Shown: one piece after another, positions 33,456 through 43,258 of the stretch
How positions within the stretch are numbered: position 1 is the first letter of the stretch
Layout: each line of letters begins with the position of its first letter
Source: Ascarosepion bandense
Lineage: Eukaryota > Mollusca > Cephalopoda > Sepiida > Sepiidae
Direction: 5' to 3'
Assembly (NCBI GenBank): GCA_037127315.1
Contig: JBBBDQ010000350.1
Span: forward strand, 3,004,501-3,068,500
DNA length: 64,000 nucleotides
Made by a program: the position numbers and the translations under genes
Notes under the pieces: generated by a model
Seen by the model: the letters and a program-made list of their open reading frames with translations, nothing else
Told to the model about the DNA's origin: nothing
Database searches by the model: none

Positions 33456-33965
33456 GCCAACCATGACGCCGTTCTAAAAATTCTTAAGGTCAACAAACAA
33501 GATAAGTTCCCCAATCACACAAACACACAAAACTGACCAAGTAATCAAACCCCTCCACACGCCATGTTCTTCGAAATTCTAACCAAAAGATATATCCGAC
33601 CGATAAAAACATACACTCCAACAGATAATGCCATTAATCAACAATTTAGCACTTACACACAAAGTTCTTCAAAAGTCTAACGGTCAAAACAGAAGACACA
33701 TTCCCTTCATTATCAATAACCCCAACCAACCCCACAACAACAACGAACCAAATATAAACAGCGGATGATTCTAGCTCTTGCTTATTCCTCCTGATGAAAT
33801 GTTGGACACCCAACGTTGAAACAAACATGATTGTAGAGGAGAGGACATATATAGAAAAAATTATGTACATGTTCAGAACATAATTTATAATAAATATTCA
33901 CAGCTCTATACATCATATATCGAGCACTGTTTTAAATTAATGTTTTGGACGGTGAAAAAAATTTC
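33456..33965 (+). mobile_element. Penelope-like element terminal region in (TA)n
   Basis: A C-rich, non-coding 0.5-kb block sits between two (TA)n tracts and carries a well-formed hammerhead ribozyme at 33786-33840. That combination fits a solitary terminal repeat of a Penelope-like retroelement. No ORF of the element is attached. Confidence 0.5.
33786..33840 (+). ncRNA. Hammerhead ribozyme, canonical core
   Basis: Stem I TCCTC (33786-33790) pairs with GAGGA (33836-33840). The core CTGATGA is at 33791-33797. Stem II AATGTTGG/CCAACGTT has 8 bp with one G-U and an ACAC loop (33798-33817). The second core box GAAA is intact (33818-33821). Stem III ACAA/TTGT (33821-33824 with 33831-33834) has a 6-nt loop. 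The cleavage triplet is GTA, with the predicted cut after 33835. All invariant core positions are present, so self-cleavage is plausible. Only activity assays can confirm it. Confidence 0.75.
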
Positions 33966-33983
33966 TTCATTCTGTACTCACTT

Positions 33984-34022
<39 letters not shown>
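33966..34022. repeat. (TA)n microsatellite
   Basis: About 28 TA units between the Penelope-type end and the hammerhead palindrome. Confidence 0.95.
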
Positions 34023-34024
<2 letters not shown>

Positions 34025-34147
34025 CAGGTAAAAAGGACCCAAGGTTTTACAATTTTGAGTTCTCTGGCATTTACTTTTTTATAAAAAGTGCTCAATATAA
34101 AAATATTGTAGAGCATAATATAATCATATAATTATAAATTAAAAATA

Positions 34148-34203
34148 CATTGCAACATGGAAATTTCTATGTTTCGAGATTTTTATCTCGTCATCAGGCA
34201 ATG
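34148..34203 (-). ncRNA. Hammerhead-like motif, left arm
   Basis: Minus strand: stem I CATTGC/GCAATG (6 bp). Core CTGATGA is the complement of 34191-34197. Stem II is GAGAT/ATCTC with AAAA, then GAAAC (complement of 34171-34175). Stem III is ACAT/ATGT, with cleavage triplet GTT. One extra C lies between CTGATGA and stem II, which would bulge or take the place of a core pair. Near-canonical, activity uncertain. Confidence 0.55.
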
Positions 34204-34239
34204 TTAGATGTTAGTCTTGTAAATCATTTTCACAACTAA

Positions 34240-34295
34240 CATTGCCTGATGATGAGATAAAAATCTCAAACCATAGAAATTTCCATGTCGCAATG
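34240..34295 (+). ncRNA. Hammerhead-like motif, right arm (mutated core)
   Basis: Plus strand: stem I CATTGC (34240-34245) with GCAATG (34290-34295). Core CTGATGA is at 34246-34252, stem II GAGAT/ATCTC, cleavage triplet GTC (34287-34289). The second core box reads AAAC where the left arm has GAAA, changing two invariant positions. It is probably inactive. Confidence 0.5.
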
Positions 34296-34310
34296 TATTT
34301 TTAATTTATA

Positions 34311-34314
<4 letters not shown>

Positions 34315-34346
<32 letters not shown>
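34315..34346. repeat. (TA)n microsatellite
   Basis: About 16 TA units followed by CACACACCC and a G run. Confidence 0.95.
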
Positions 34347-34353
<7 letters not shown>

Positions 34354-34559
34354 CCACCTGTCATGGTGGGGGGGGGTAATCATCTCTATTATAATAAAGA
34401 CTTTTATATATATGTTTCCCTCCTCTCATTTTCAGGGAATATTTTTTTTATGTCTTAATGCAAGGTACTCAATAGTAAGTACATCTATATACATGTTGCC
34501 GTCAACTTAGATGGCATACTGTTGTAACCCTAAAAGGTTATAGCATGTGTAATCACCAA

Positions 34560-34760
34560 AATGGAGGTTGGGGATAATAGTATATCACAAATACAAGACC
34601 TGCATGTTGTGTGAGGTAGATACACTGCTAGTCAGTATAATTACTCTACTGAAATAGTCCACATATATAAGAGAATAGGAACATCCCATTTCTGCATACA
34701 GGTAGGCATACAACATATCAAGATAAAAAATTCTGCCATGATTTTTGATGGCACAGGCCC
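34560..34760. repeat. Dispersed repeat R3 fragment
   Basis: The segment with GAACATCCCATTTCTGCATA preceded by CTACTGAAATAGTCCACA resembles 63190-63250 (GAACATCCCATTCCTGTAGA). Only about 60 bp align. Class unknown. Confidence 0.4.
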
Positions 34761-35152
34761 ACTAGTTTATAAAGAAAGCATACAGTCATTAGATTTACCC
34801 GATTCCTAAAGGAGGCAAGACAGTAGGACACATGTTCCAAGTAAATTTACAAAATGGAATGAATGTAAATGCTCTTAATAGTTTAACAATATTTTACTGA
34901 TTATGTGTTATGTCTCAAAGACTTGGTTCTTTGGGTAAGCAATTACAAAATATTTATTTAAAATTTTTTTTTATTTTGAGAGTAGATAGTCAAAAGCAAA
35001 TATTAATAGAGAAGAAGAAAAAAAATTATATTATATACAAATAATTCTAGCAGATAAGATGCCCTAATGTAATAAAATAAAATTACAATGCACTGGTATT
35101 ATGGATGGAGGGTTGATCTTTGACAGCACAGTTAAATGTGTCAAAAATGACC

Positions 35153-35183
<31 letters not shown>

Positions 35184-35611
35184 TTTTTTTTTGGTTCTCA
35201 AACAAATTACTATATATTTGAATCCACATTAAATTTAACCCAATAGTTTTCCTTGGCAGTATCAAGTAAATGGTGATTCCAGAAAGGAATCTTTTGTTTC
35301 ATTCATATACATTAGAATATTCAGTGTTCATTGTCTTTTTCATAAGGTCCAATTTTAAAACAAGGTATACCCACCCTTTGTGATTAGTGTCAAAATATCC
35401 AATTAAAAAGAAATGAATGTAAGAATATTGATTGAAAGAAAGCATTCCCTTAAGGTTTCTTACCCTCTTTTCTACAAAATTTAAGAACCCTGAAATATAA
35501 AAGCAAGCTGTGTATTAATTTTGGCATTTATATATTTTGTCAAATCTAAAAAGTCTGAAAACTTTTTGATTTATAATGTGAAAATTTTATTTCTTAATTT
35601 TTATCATGTGT
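34761..35611. other. No recognisable gene
   Basis: AT-rich, with a 30-nt A-run at 35151-35180. Confidence 0.4.
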
Positions 35612-35620
35612 AGATACTGC

Positions 35621-35917
35621 TGGATGTGCATTGTGGTGCAGTGGATATCGACGCGGAACAACAAATTGAGGAGCCAAGTTTGAATTCCTTGCGTTCACTT
35701 ACGCACAAATACCTTTGGGAAGGGTATTAATCTGTCTCTTCCCTCCAGTTATGGGTTAAATAATAGGACAGATTGGGTTCTATAGCCTTGGCAAACAACC
35801 AGTCTACCGCAGAAAGCAATGGCAATCTACTGCGGGATAATCTTCTGCCCAGTCAGTCATGTCTCTTTCGAGACATGATCACCCAATAGCGTGTATCATG
35901 TATGGCACTCAACTGAC
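35621..35917 (+). mobile_element. SINE family A, full-length, 9-bp TSD
   Basis: Head GTGGTGCAGTGGATATCGAC, the usual body, and tail ending ACTCAACTGAC. A perfect TSD AGATACTGC is at 35612-35620 and 35918-35926. A short internal deletion removes part of the B-box neighbourhood compared with 3907-4215. Confidence 0.85.
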
Positions 35918-36003
35918 AGATACTGCCACCATTAAAATAATGATAGAAGAATGTTATGAAGCATTGCTAGTTATAAAAGAGAGAGAGAGACACAAAATTA
36001 TTG

Positions 36004-36510
36004 TCTATTTTTTTTTTTTAATCCTTTCATTCCAATAAAGATGGGACCGCCACCAGTTTACTGGGGGTTACAATGAGAGAAAACAAATTTGGTACAGGGG
36101 GTATCAAAGAAGGATAAAAGCTGAATGGAATTCAAGAAGATAAAAATGGTAATCGAGGTTGCATTTAAATTTTTGGAGATTGTAGCTATCAGCGAAGCAC
36201 ATGCTTAAACTCATATGAATGGAGCACTAGGGAAAAAGTTCATCAGAACAGTTCTCATGAAAATATTTGTACAAAAGACAGAAGGAAGCCACATCACAGT
36301 GTTGAGAAAGTGACTGAAGTTGAGATGCCAAGTCAAGACCAATTATATTGCAGATCCTTTTTTGGCTTTTGATGAATAGCATGAGCACCTAACCAGATAT
36401 GGTCACAGTATTCAATGCACGGATGTATGGTAGATTTATTAATGTACAAAATGGATTCTGATAAGAAAAACTTTCTGGTCAGATACAGAGACTTCCTAGC
36501 ATTACTTTAC
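36004..36510 (-). mobile_element. jockey/CR1-group LINE, 3' part
   Basis: Starts (low end) with the complement of the A tail and conserved 3' box, then the complement of the YNLQ..FKC codons at about 36160-36190, and continues through the C-terminal region to about 36510, where it matches 43800-43870. Frameshifts and an altered 3' box make it old. Confidence 0.7.
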
Positions 36511-37455
36511 AGATTGAGGTTAGTCTTCCTTGCACTGACTGAGTTTGTAATTATGTGCAAAAATATCAGTAAGAAATAAAACTTTGTTGCTAAACAGTCT
36601 TGCATGTTTACCTGATGAAATTTACCAATATTGATAGAAAAACCAGCAGTGTGATATCCATCCCAACCTCACCATTCTCAGCTCCACTTATTAAACAAGA
36701 TTTATAAAGTAAAAGTTTATTGTTATGTCTTTAGATGTATTTTTTTCAATAATATTAATTGGTAGTAATTCATGGGGAAAAGTTTATTAAAAGAAATACA
36801 ATTCCCAACTTTACATCCAAAAGATTCATAATACAAATTTATCCATGCCATAAAAATTACAGTATACTTTAAGTTCCTTTTATTAAAAGAGTTATATGTG
36901 AGTCTTTAATATATTTTCCCCAATTATTGTTGTTGTACTCTGCTCTTTCACAGAATCAGTCTTTTCACTCTTCAGCATTTTAAACATTTTCAAAGTTTGC
37001 CACTGTCATAAAGACACTGACATCTGGCAACGTCAATGCAAAGGAGATTACTTTAGTAATACAAAAAGAAGTACAAAATTATTCTAGGAAATTGTCTATA
37101 TTACTCTTTGACTGGCAACATATTTTTATAGTATTAGTAGGCACAACAGACACCTTCCACCCCACCTCCACAAACTGAGGCTACAGAGTAAATAGCTGTG
37201 TAAGCTCAAAAATTGAGACTCTATTGAACTTAAAGGCAGAACTTTGTATGCCTGAGAAAACAATTCTTCATCCTTGACCAAAAGCAAAACTGAAACGAAG
37301 CAATCTTAAAATGCACAACAATTTTTACATTCAGATGTGATTGTACGATTCCTTTCATAATGGCTTTTTTATTGAATTTTGATAAATAATAAAAATAAAG
37401 GTTTTAGGTTTTTGTTGTTAATAATAAAATTTAATAAATTTCATATGTAAATATG
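36511..37455. other. No recognisable gene
   Basis: AT-rich, no supported feature. Confidence 0.4.
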
Positions 37456-37456
37456 T

Positions 37457-39025
37457 CACGCATGGATAGGTGTCCCAGCATGAACCTCCAGTGAGCAACC
37501 CTGAGGCCACATTATGCTGCAGTCAGCGCCAGTTTCCCTCCCACACATGCTGCTTACGGCGACCAACTGACTCTACTCTAAGCCTCTCTCCTAATAAGAT
37601 TTTCATGAATACACACTATCACAATAGCAAATCTAAACCACCTAACCTAAAAACACCCAAACCCATCAACATCTCTTTTACTAACATACAAGGTATACGC
37701 ACTAACTTTTACACTGTCGAATCCTTTCTCTAGGTCAACTCACCTGATATCCTGGCCCTCTGTGAAACTAATCTTGATCCTTCTACCATGCATGGGCTTG
37801 GTGTCTATGTCAGTAAACACCTCCTTCTAGCTAGGGTGATCTCTCTTGAATCCTTAGATCATTCTTATATGTATTTCCGTCTACCCCTACTAAGCTCAGT
37901 TAGCTATCTCTTCTTCCTCTACAATTCCCCCTCATCTCCCGGCTGTTCCATTCTTGATAGCATCTCCAATAATATTGACAAGGCCATTTCCTCTCATCCA
38001 TCTGCCCATATATTTGTGTTTGGCAAATTTAATGCCCACCATGCCAAGTGGTTGGAAAATTCTATCACAGATCTTGCTGGTGTCCACATCATGAATTTCT
38101 CAATCACTCAGTACCTTACACAAGTGGTAGAGTTCCTCATGCGTTTCTCTAATAACCCTAACGGACATGATTCACTGCTATCTATTAACCATCACAGGCA
38201 ATCGCTCCTACCCACCATTAGCATGGATCCCTGAAAGTAAAACACTGCGCCTCCTCAGGTTAACTCTCACAACAGACCTCAAGTGGAATGACTATATAGA
38301 ATCCATAGCTAAATCTGCTGCTAACCCGGTCGGTTATCTGTGCAGGGCCAGGAAGTTTTTCCGTCTGAAACAATCCTGCACATATACAAATCTACCATCT
38401 GCCCGTGCATTGAATACTGCTGCCATATCTGGTTGGGTGCTCCTGCTATCCACCTAAGTACCCTTGACAAAATCCAACAGAGAATCTGTAATGTGATCGA
38501 TCCCGACTTGGCAGCTCGAATACAGTCACTTTCTCACCAGCACAATGTGGCTTCCCTGTGCCTCTTCTACAAATACTTTCACGGCTTCTGCTCCAATGGA
38601 CTTAGCTCACTGGTGCCTCCTATATATGAATTTGCTCGAGCTACAAGATTAGCAACTAGGTCCAACTCTTTTACTGTGAAACCAATAAAATGTAAACGCA
38701 AATTCTACTCCAGCAGCTTCTTTTCTCGCACTTCCTGTCTGTGGAATTCCCTTCCGTTAACTTGCTTTACCGACAGCTACAATCTTCAAGAATTTAAATG
38801 TAAAGTCAATAGTCATCTCCTATCTCACTAACTTGCATCTTCTTTGTCATGCTCTTTTCTCCATCCATTCCACTCATCAGTATTCTCATCTTTCTCTTAC
38901 CCACTTCTTGACACCCCTGTAACCTGTCACTCTTCCTCATAAATTTCTTCCCAAGTAACCCCCTACAAAACAGTGGTAGTAAAATGCCTTGCTTGGGGTG
39001 ATATGATAAAAAAAAAAAAAAGAAA
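37457..39025 (+). mobile_element. jockey/CR1-group LINE, internally deleted, both ends present
   Basis: The 5' leader matches the 5' leader of the minus-strand copy ending at about 44940. It is followed by the endonuclease start (PKPINISFTNIQGIRTNFY), an in-frame stop, DILALCETNLDPST and the region FGKFNAHHAKWLENS, where the expected active-site GDFNAHH reads GKFNAHH. After about 38200 the frame jumps to the post-RT region (LRLTLTTDLKWNDYIESIAK), so the whole reverse transcriptase is deleted. The C-terminal piece to 38831 (RIQSLSHQHNVASLCLFYKY to the terminal KCKVNSHLLSH) is open. A 3' box and A tail close it. Non-autonomous. Confidence 0.85.
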
Positions 39026-39445
39026 GAGAGTGAGTTCAAGTTTTGTTGAAATAAAAATCCTTGATCTTTTTTAAAGATGCAATGTGAATTATTATAATTG
39101 TAAAGTATTGCATGATAAAGAAAGGAAGGTCTGAATTTGTAACTCAGTTTTGCCAAATAACACAAACATTATGTTTATTAGAGAAAAAGTAAATAATTTA
39201 TTACAGAGATGCCAAGCTTCAGTATATGTTAATCTGATTAAGGCATTGGCCAACAATGACACTGGATAGAAATTCTTTAGACTTCAAATTCAGCTCAAAT
39301 AAAATCTTCATACAATTGTTGCAACTTCACTGATCATTTTAAAGATGCTGGTAAAATGGTCATTCCTTGTACTACTTCCAAAAGTACCAAACTCCCTTAC
39401 CATGCTCTATATTTACAAGCACCCAATCAAACCAAAAATAGAGTT

Positions 39446-39758
39446 AATCAGTCAGTCAAGTGCCATACATGATACATGTTCGGGTAATTGTGTCTTGACA
39501 GAGACATGGGCAGAGGATTTTCCGCAAGATGTTGCCATTATTTTCTGTAGTAAACTGCAAAAAGTAATGGCAACCTGCTACACACAAGGCTACAGAACCC
39601 AATCTGTCTTGCTTATTTAACCCATAGTTGGATGGGCAAGAGATGGATTAATAATTTTCCCAAGGATATTTGTGTGTAAGTGAATGCAATGAATTTAACT
39701 GGAATTTGAACTCAGCTCTCCAATTCTGAGCCAATATCCACTGCACCACAATGCACAC
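39446..39758 (-). mobile_element. SINE family A with imperfect TSD
   Basis: Minus-strand full-length copy. Flanks AAAAATAGAGT (39434-39444) and AAAAATGGAGT (39759-39769) form an 11-bp TSD with one difference. An internal duplication of the CAAAAAGTAATGGCAACCTG region is seen near 39560. Confidence 0.8.
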
Positions 39759-39769
39759 AAAAATGGAGT

Positions 39770-40380
39770 ATTTCTGTCATATCTGGGCTGAAACTGCCAA
39801 GACCCTGCTTTCCAGCACTGGCAGAATTCAAAAAAGCCTATTCATTTTTGGGGATGGTGAGCTGTTTTCCCCCCTACAAACCCCTCTTATAAGGTAAAAC
39901 ACTGCAAGCCTCTATCTAATATTGTTATTTCCATGGTAAATGTTCTGTTGTTTTATATTCCTAAGTTCTACCAGTTCAGACCTTTGCAGCTAAAACACCC
40001 CATGCCCCGTACAATGAGACTAATCATTGCCTTCATATTCCACTAGAGAGAAATTCCATTTACAGTTTCTTGTCATGAACGGTTACTTTGTAAAGCAGAC
40101 TCTTGAGTGGATACTTTCCTGTTCACTACAATCTGCACCTCGTCTCTTCCTCTTACATTCATACAACCTCATTCAGTAATCTACACTGAGTGGCACTTCA
40201 GCCTTGCATGGTATGAGTAAAAAAAAAAAAAAACATTCACACTTAAGTGTTTGATACAAAGTGTGGGAGAGAGTTCTTAATCTTGGGCGGGGGGGGGGGG
40301 GGTTAAATAAATGGAGAATGTTGGAAAATCATTTGAAGACTCAAAAAGTGACATGAAATTAATAAATGGTGTGGTCAGAA
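39770..40380. other. No gene; poly-G run
   Basis: Contains a run of about 14 G at 40289-40302, able to form G-quadruplex structures. Otherwise unremarkable. Confidence 0.5.
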
Positions 40381-40382
40381 AA

Positions 40383-40450
40383 TCCCCCCTGGTCTAATGG
40401 TTACAACACAAGAGCAAGTAACTTCAAGCTACTTACATCCCTGACTAACC
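40383..40450 (+). pseudogene. tRNA-Glu-like decayed sequence
   Basis: CCCCCCTGGTCTAATGGTTA has the 5' half and A box of an animal tRNA-Glu (CCCTGGTCTAGTGGTTA). The 3' half and B box are not recognisable, so it is a tRNA pseudogene or an old SINE head. Confidence 0.35.
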
Positions 40451-40638
40451 ACAATGAGAAAAATGAATTTTAACTTTAAAACTTTTCTAAAATAAGAACA
40501 ATGAGGTTATTACCCCACTCAAGGAGTGCTAAAACTTTAGACATCCAGAATGAATTCTGGGTATATTACAGATACTCTACAAGGTGCTACAGTAGCATAC
40601 GAGCAGGAATTTCTTTCTTTTTTTCTGACACAGAGAAA

Positions 40639-40661
40639 GACACACACACACACACACACAC
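40639..40661. repeat. (CA)n microsatellite
   Basis: About 11 CA units. Confidence 0.95.
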
Positions 40662-40711
40662 TTTTAATTGAGTAAATAATTGTGGAAATAAAAGATAATT
40701 TAAGAGGAAAA

Positions 40712-40800
40712 CCTTTTCTTTATTTTTATCATTTCACTCCAAGCAAGGCAACAAAGCCATTGGGACACCGGAGGGGGGTATTAAACATGAAAGAATATAA
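40712..40800 (-). mobile_element. jockey/CR1-group LINE, extreme 3' end
   Basis: Complement of the conserved box (TTTCACTCCAAGCAAGGCAA) and a short piece of 3' UTR only; a severely 5'-truncated insertion. Confidence 0.65.
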
Positions 40801-41640
40801 AAAAAGAAGACATTGCTAAAGAACAAGAACAATAATAAAAACAAAAACTAAGACAGAAGACAAGTTTGACACTGCACTTAAAGTGTTCTTATAGAATTGC
40901 AAACAGGTGTTGTCATTTTTAATTCTACTTAAAAGCAAAAAGAAAAAATGAAAATACAATTAAAGTAAAATGTTATTTTGTTTAAAATTACAATATAAAG
41001 ACTGGTAATGAATCTGTTCAATTTTTTTCCTTTTTTCTATATTCTCACTCTTTTATGAAGGTGCACATATTGTTAAATACCATCCCAGCTTCACCTACAC
41101 CAAACTGCTTTGCCTTTATCTTGATGTCACATAAATACCAAAATGGAAGTGGGGGGGTGTCAGAGAGGGAGGTCATGTCCTTCCCTCTCTTTCAGAATTT
41201 GGAAAATACCAAAAGTGTACAGACAATGTCAAAGACTACATTGCTTAATCATACCCAGATAATTCTTGTTTCTGACTTAACCAATTTCAACATTCAGAGA
41301 AGTTCACATAAACTCTCGTCTCTTTCCTGACATACATTGGAGGGGGTAGACATACTGCCACAGTAAACAGCAAAGTTGGCTCAGTGTATTCTCCTCTCCC
41401 ATCCCCAGTTTCAGTAAAGAAGAGAGATTCACAGTTCTTTGGTGAATTGGAGAGTGGTGGTGTGGACAGGGTGGGGGTAGTTATTGGCAGTAAAACACAC
41501 ACACACACACACAAAAAAAAACAACAACATACATTAGATATTTTCAGACTTCCACTCATACACACTCTTAACCCACCCAGAGGCAAAATTCCTCAGTAAA
41601 CAAGCATCATGCAAAAGCATTAATACCAACTAAGTGTGTA
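40801..41640. other. No recognisable gene
   Basis: Contains (CA)n at 41492-41512. Two overlapping open frames (41287-41599) on opposite strands have no recognisable motif. Confidence 0.4.
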
Positions 41641-41643
41641 TAC

Positions 41644-41644
<1 letters not shown>

Positions 41645-41688
<44 letters not shown>

Positions 41689-41690
41689 CA
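41645..41690. repeat. (TA)n(TG)n microsatellite
   Basis: About 12 TA then about 9 TG units. Confidence 0.95.
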
Positions 41691-41769
41691 CATGTGTTGT
41701 TTATGCAAAGGTAAGAGAAAAATGTACAAAACTATATTTAAGAGTCAAAACACTTTTATACATGTGTAT

Positions 41770-42470
41770 GCTGTTGTAGGACAGTGGTTAATAGATTTGT
41801 TTCACTGGCCTTGTATCAGACTTTATATGCAAGTATATCACATGCAGATATTTACTAAGCTAATTTCTGTCTGAATTTATGGAATGAAGTGTTGTTATTA
41901 TTTACTCTATATTAAATTTGGTGAGAGTAATCATGAATCAGGCAGCATGTACTTGAAGTCAGTGAAAATGGGTAAGCAATAACTGAGCAGTACTAAAACT
42001 TAAAACTAGACTAAGATATCCATAGGCAGTGAATTGAGAACAGTCTACCACTCTATAGATTGAATAAAGGGTTCAGTTATGAATTTGTGAGATGGTGATT
42101 GTGAGTTCAATTCCTTGGTCAGGCAATGTTTAGAGTCAGTGGAAATGGGTGAGCAATAACTAAAAAAAAATTGATTCGTTTTCTACAGCTTATCAACTCT
42201 TTGCAGATAATCTAAACCCAGGAAATATTTTGAAATTGGAAGAATTTTTTTTAAATAATTCAATCCCTGGGTTAGGAAGTTTGTACTTAAGGTTATAAAA
42301 AAAAAAAAAAAAAAAAAAAAGAAGGTAAGTGGAAATGAGTGAGCAACAACGGAGAAGTACTAAAAATAAAAACTAAACTAGATATCCATAGATATAGGTA
42401 GTGGAATGAGAACAGTCTATCCCTGTAGAGAAAATTCAGAGACAGGTTCAGTTCAGAATTTCCTGTTGGT
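41770..42470 (+). repeat. Decayed tRNA-like repeat with internal tandem units
   Basis: The first part (ACAGTGGTTAATAGATTTGT and CACTGGCCTTGTATCAGACT) recurs in variant form at 52000-52070. It is followed by 2-3 imperfect repeats of a segment containing GTCAGTGGAAATGGGTGAGC and AGATATCCATAG...GAGAACAGTCTA (41950-42060, 42113-42165, 42315-42430). A B-box-like GAGTTCAATTCC at 42099-42110 suggests SINE origin. Confidence 0.45.
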
Positions 42471-42869
42471 TACCTAGATCAATATACACCTGAAGAAGGC
42501 TGGAGAACCCAGTGGCCAAAACATTTGAGATAACAACAACAAAGATGAGGACAATAGTCAAAATGTAAATACTGTAAATAATTACTAAGCTAAAGTTGAC
42601 ACAAGGCTACAGTGAATATCAAATTATTACAACATTCATGTCTATTTTATTATAAAGACTAATGTAAAAGTGAGAGCTTAATTCACAAAATATTAAAAAG
42701 AAAAACAAATCTTGTCGGATTTGAACTTATAACCATATGATAGCTCTAGACTCAAATGTTCAATTCATATTCAGCATTCTCAACATATGAGCCACATCCA
42801 ACAGCAAGTTTGAATTTTACAGTGATTTGTTTACGTTTGTACATTAATTAAATATCAACAAAACATTTT

Positions 42870-43035
42870 CAGATTGTGACAAAATTCTGGCAAACAAAGT
42901 GAATTGCGTCATGGTGCTCTTTTTCTCACAGACAGTGCCCAACTGACCCTACTATACTGTGCAGTTGACAAAATCAAAAACAACATGCATACACAAAATT
43001 TAGAACATAAAATGGCAACTATTTAACAATTGTAC
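42870..43035 (-). mobile_element. mariner end fragment (same family as 11395-12042)
   Basis: TGACCCTACTATACTGTGCA and GACAAAATCAAAAACAACAT match 11950-11990 at high similarity, covering the N-terminal leader and terminal region. It abuts (CA)n(TA)n at 43035-43080 and has lost its outer end. Confidence 0.6.

Positions 43036-43081
<46 letters not shown>
43035..43081. repeat. (CA)n(TA)n microsatellite
   Basis: About 7 CA units then about 15 TA units, bordered by R5 on the right. Confidence 0.95.
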
Positions 43082-43084
<3 letters not shown>

Positions 43085-43258
43085 GCAATACCTCTTTTAT
43101 GCATGTTTCATTAAAAATGACAGACAAGGCGCTGTGGTTAAGTATTTTTGCATAAATTTTTTCATATGATCTTATTTCAGTAATATCAACTATGAACATG
43201 CCCACAATGTGCTGACTATTTTGAAGATAAAATATTCCTATAACTCTAGCTATGTATT
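43081..43258. repeat. Dispersed repeat R5, rearranged copy
   Basis: GTTTCATTAAAAATGACAGA is the inverse of the R5 end at 6655-6672. The following AATATCAACTATGAACATGC is in the same orientation as at 6387-6410, so the two halves are inverted relative to each other here. Confidence 0.5.

Larger units (their letters stand above)
34131..34313. mobile_element. Palindrome of two opposed hammerhead-bearing ends
   Basis: Left arm 34131-34214 and right arm 34236-34313 are inverted copies (about 90% by eye) around a 21-nt centre. Each arm carries a hammerhead-like motif facing outwards. It lies between (TA)n tracts at 33966-34022 and 34315-34346. It is probably an inverted pair of Penelope-type terminal fragments rather than an ordinary MITE. 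Confidence 0.7.

Noticed and set aside
36545..36640. Minus-strand CATCAG|GTAAAC donor with a short open frame upstream
   Set aside because: It lies next to LINE sequence, has no clear acceptor, and the peptide is hydrophobic and unlike anything known.
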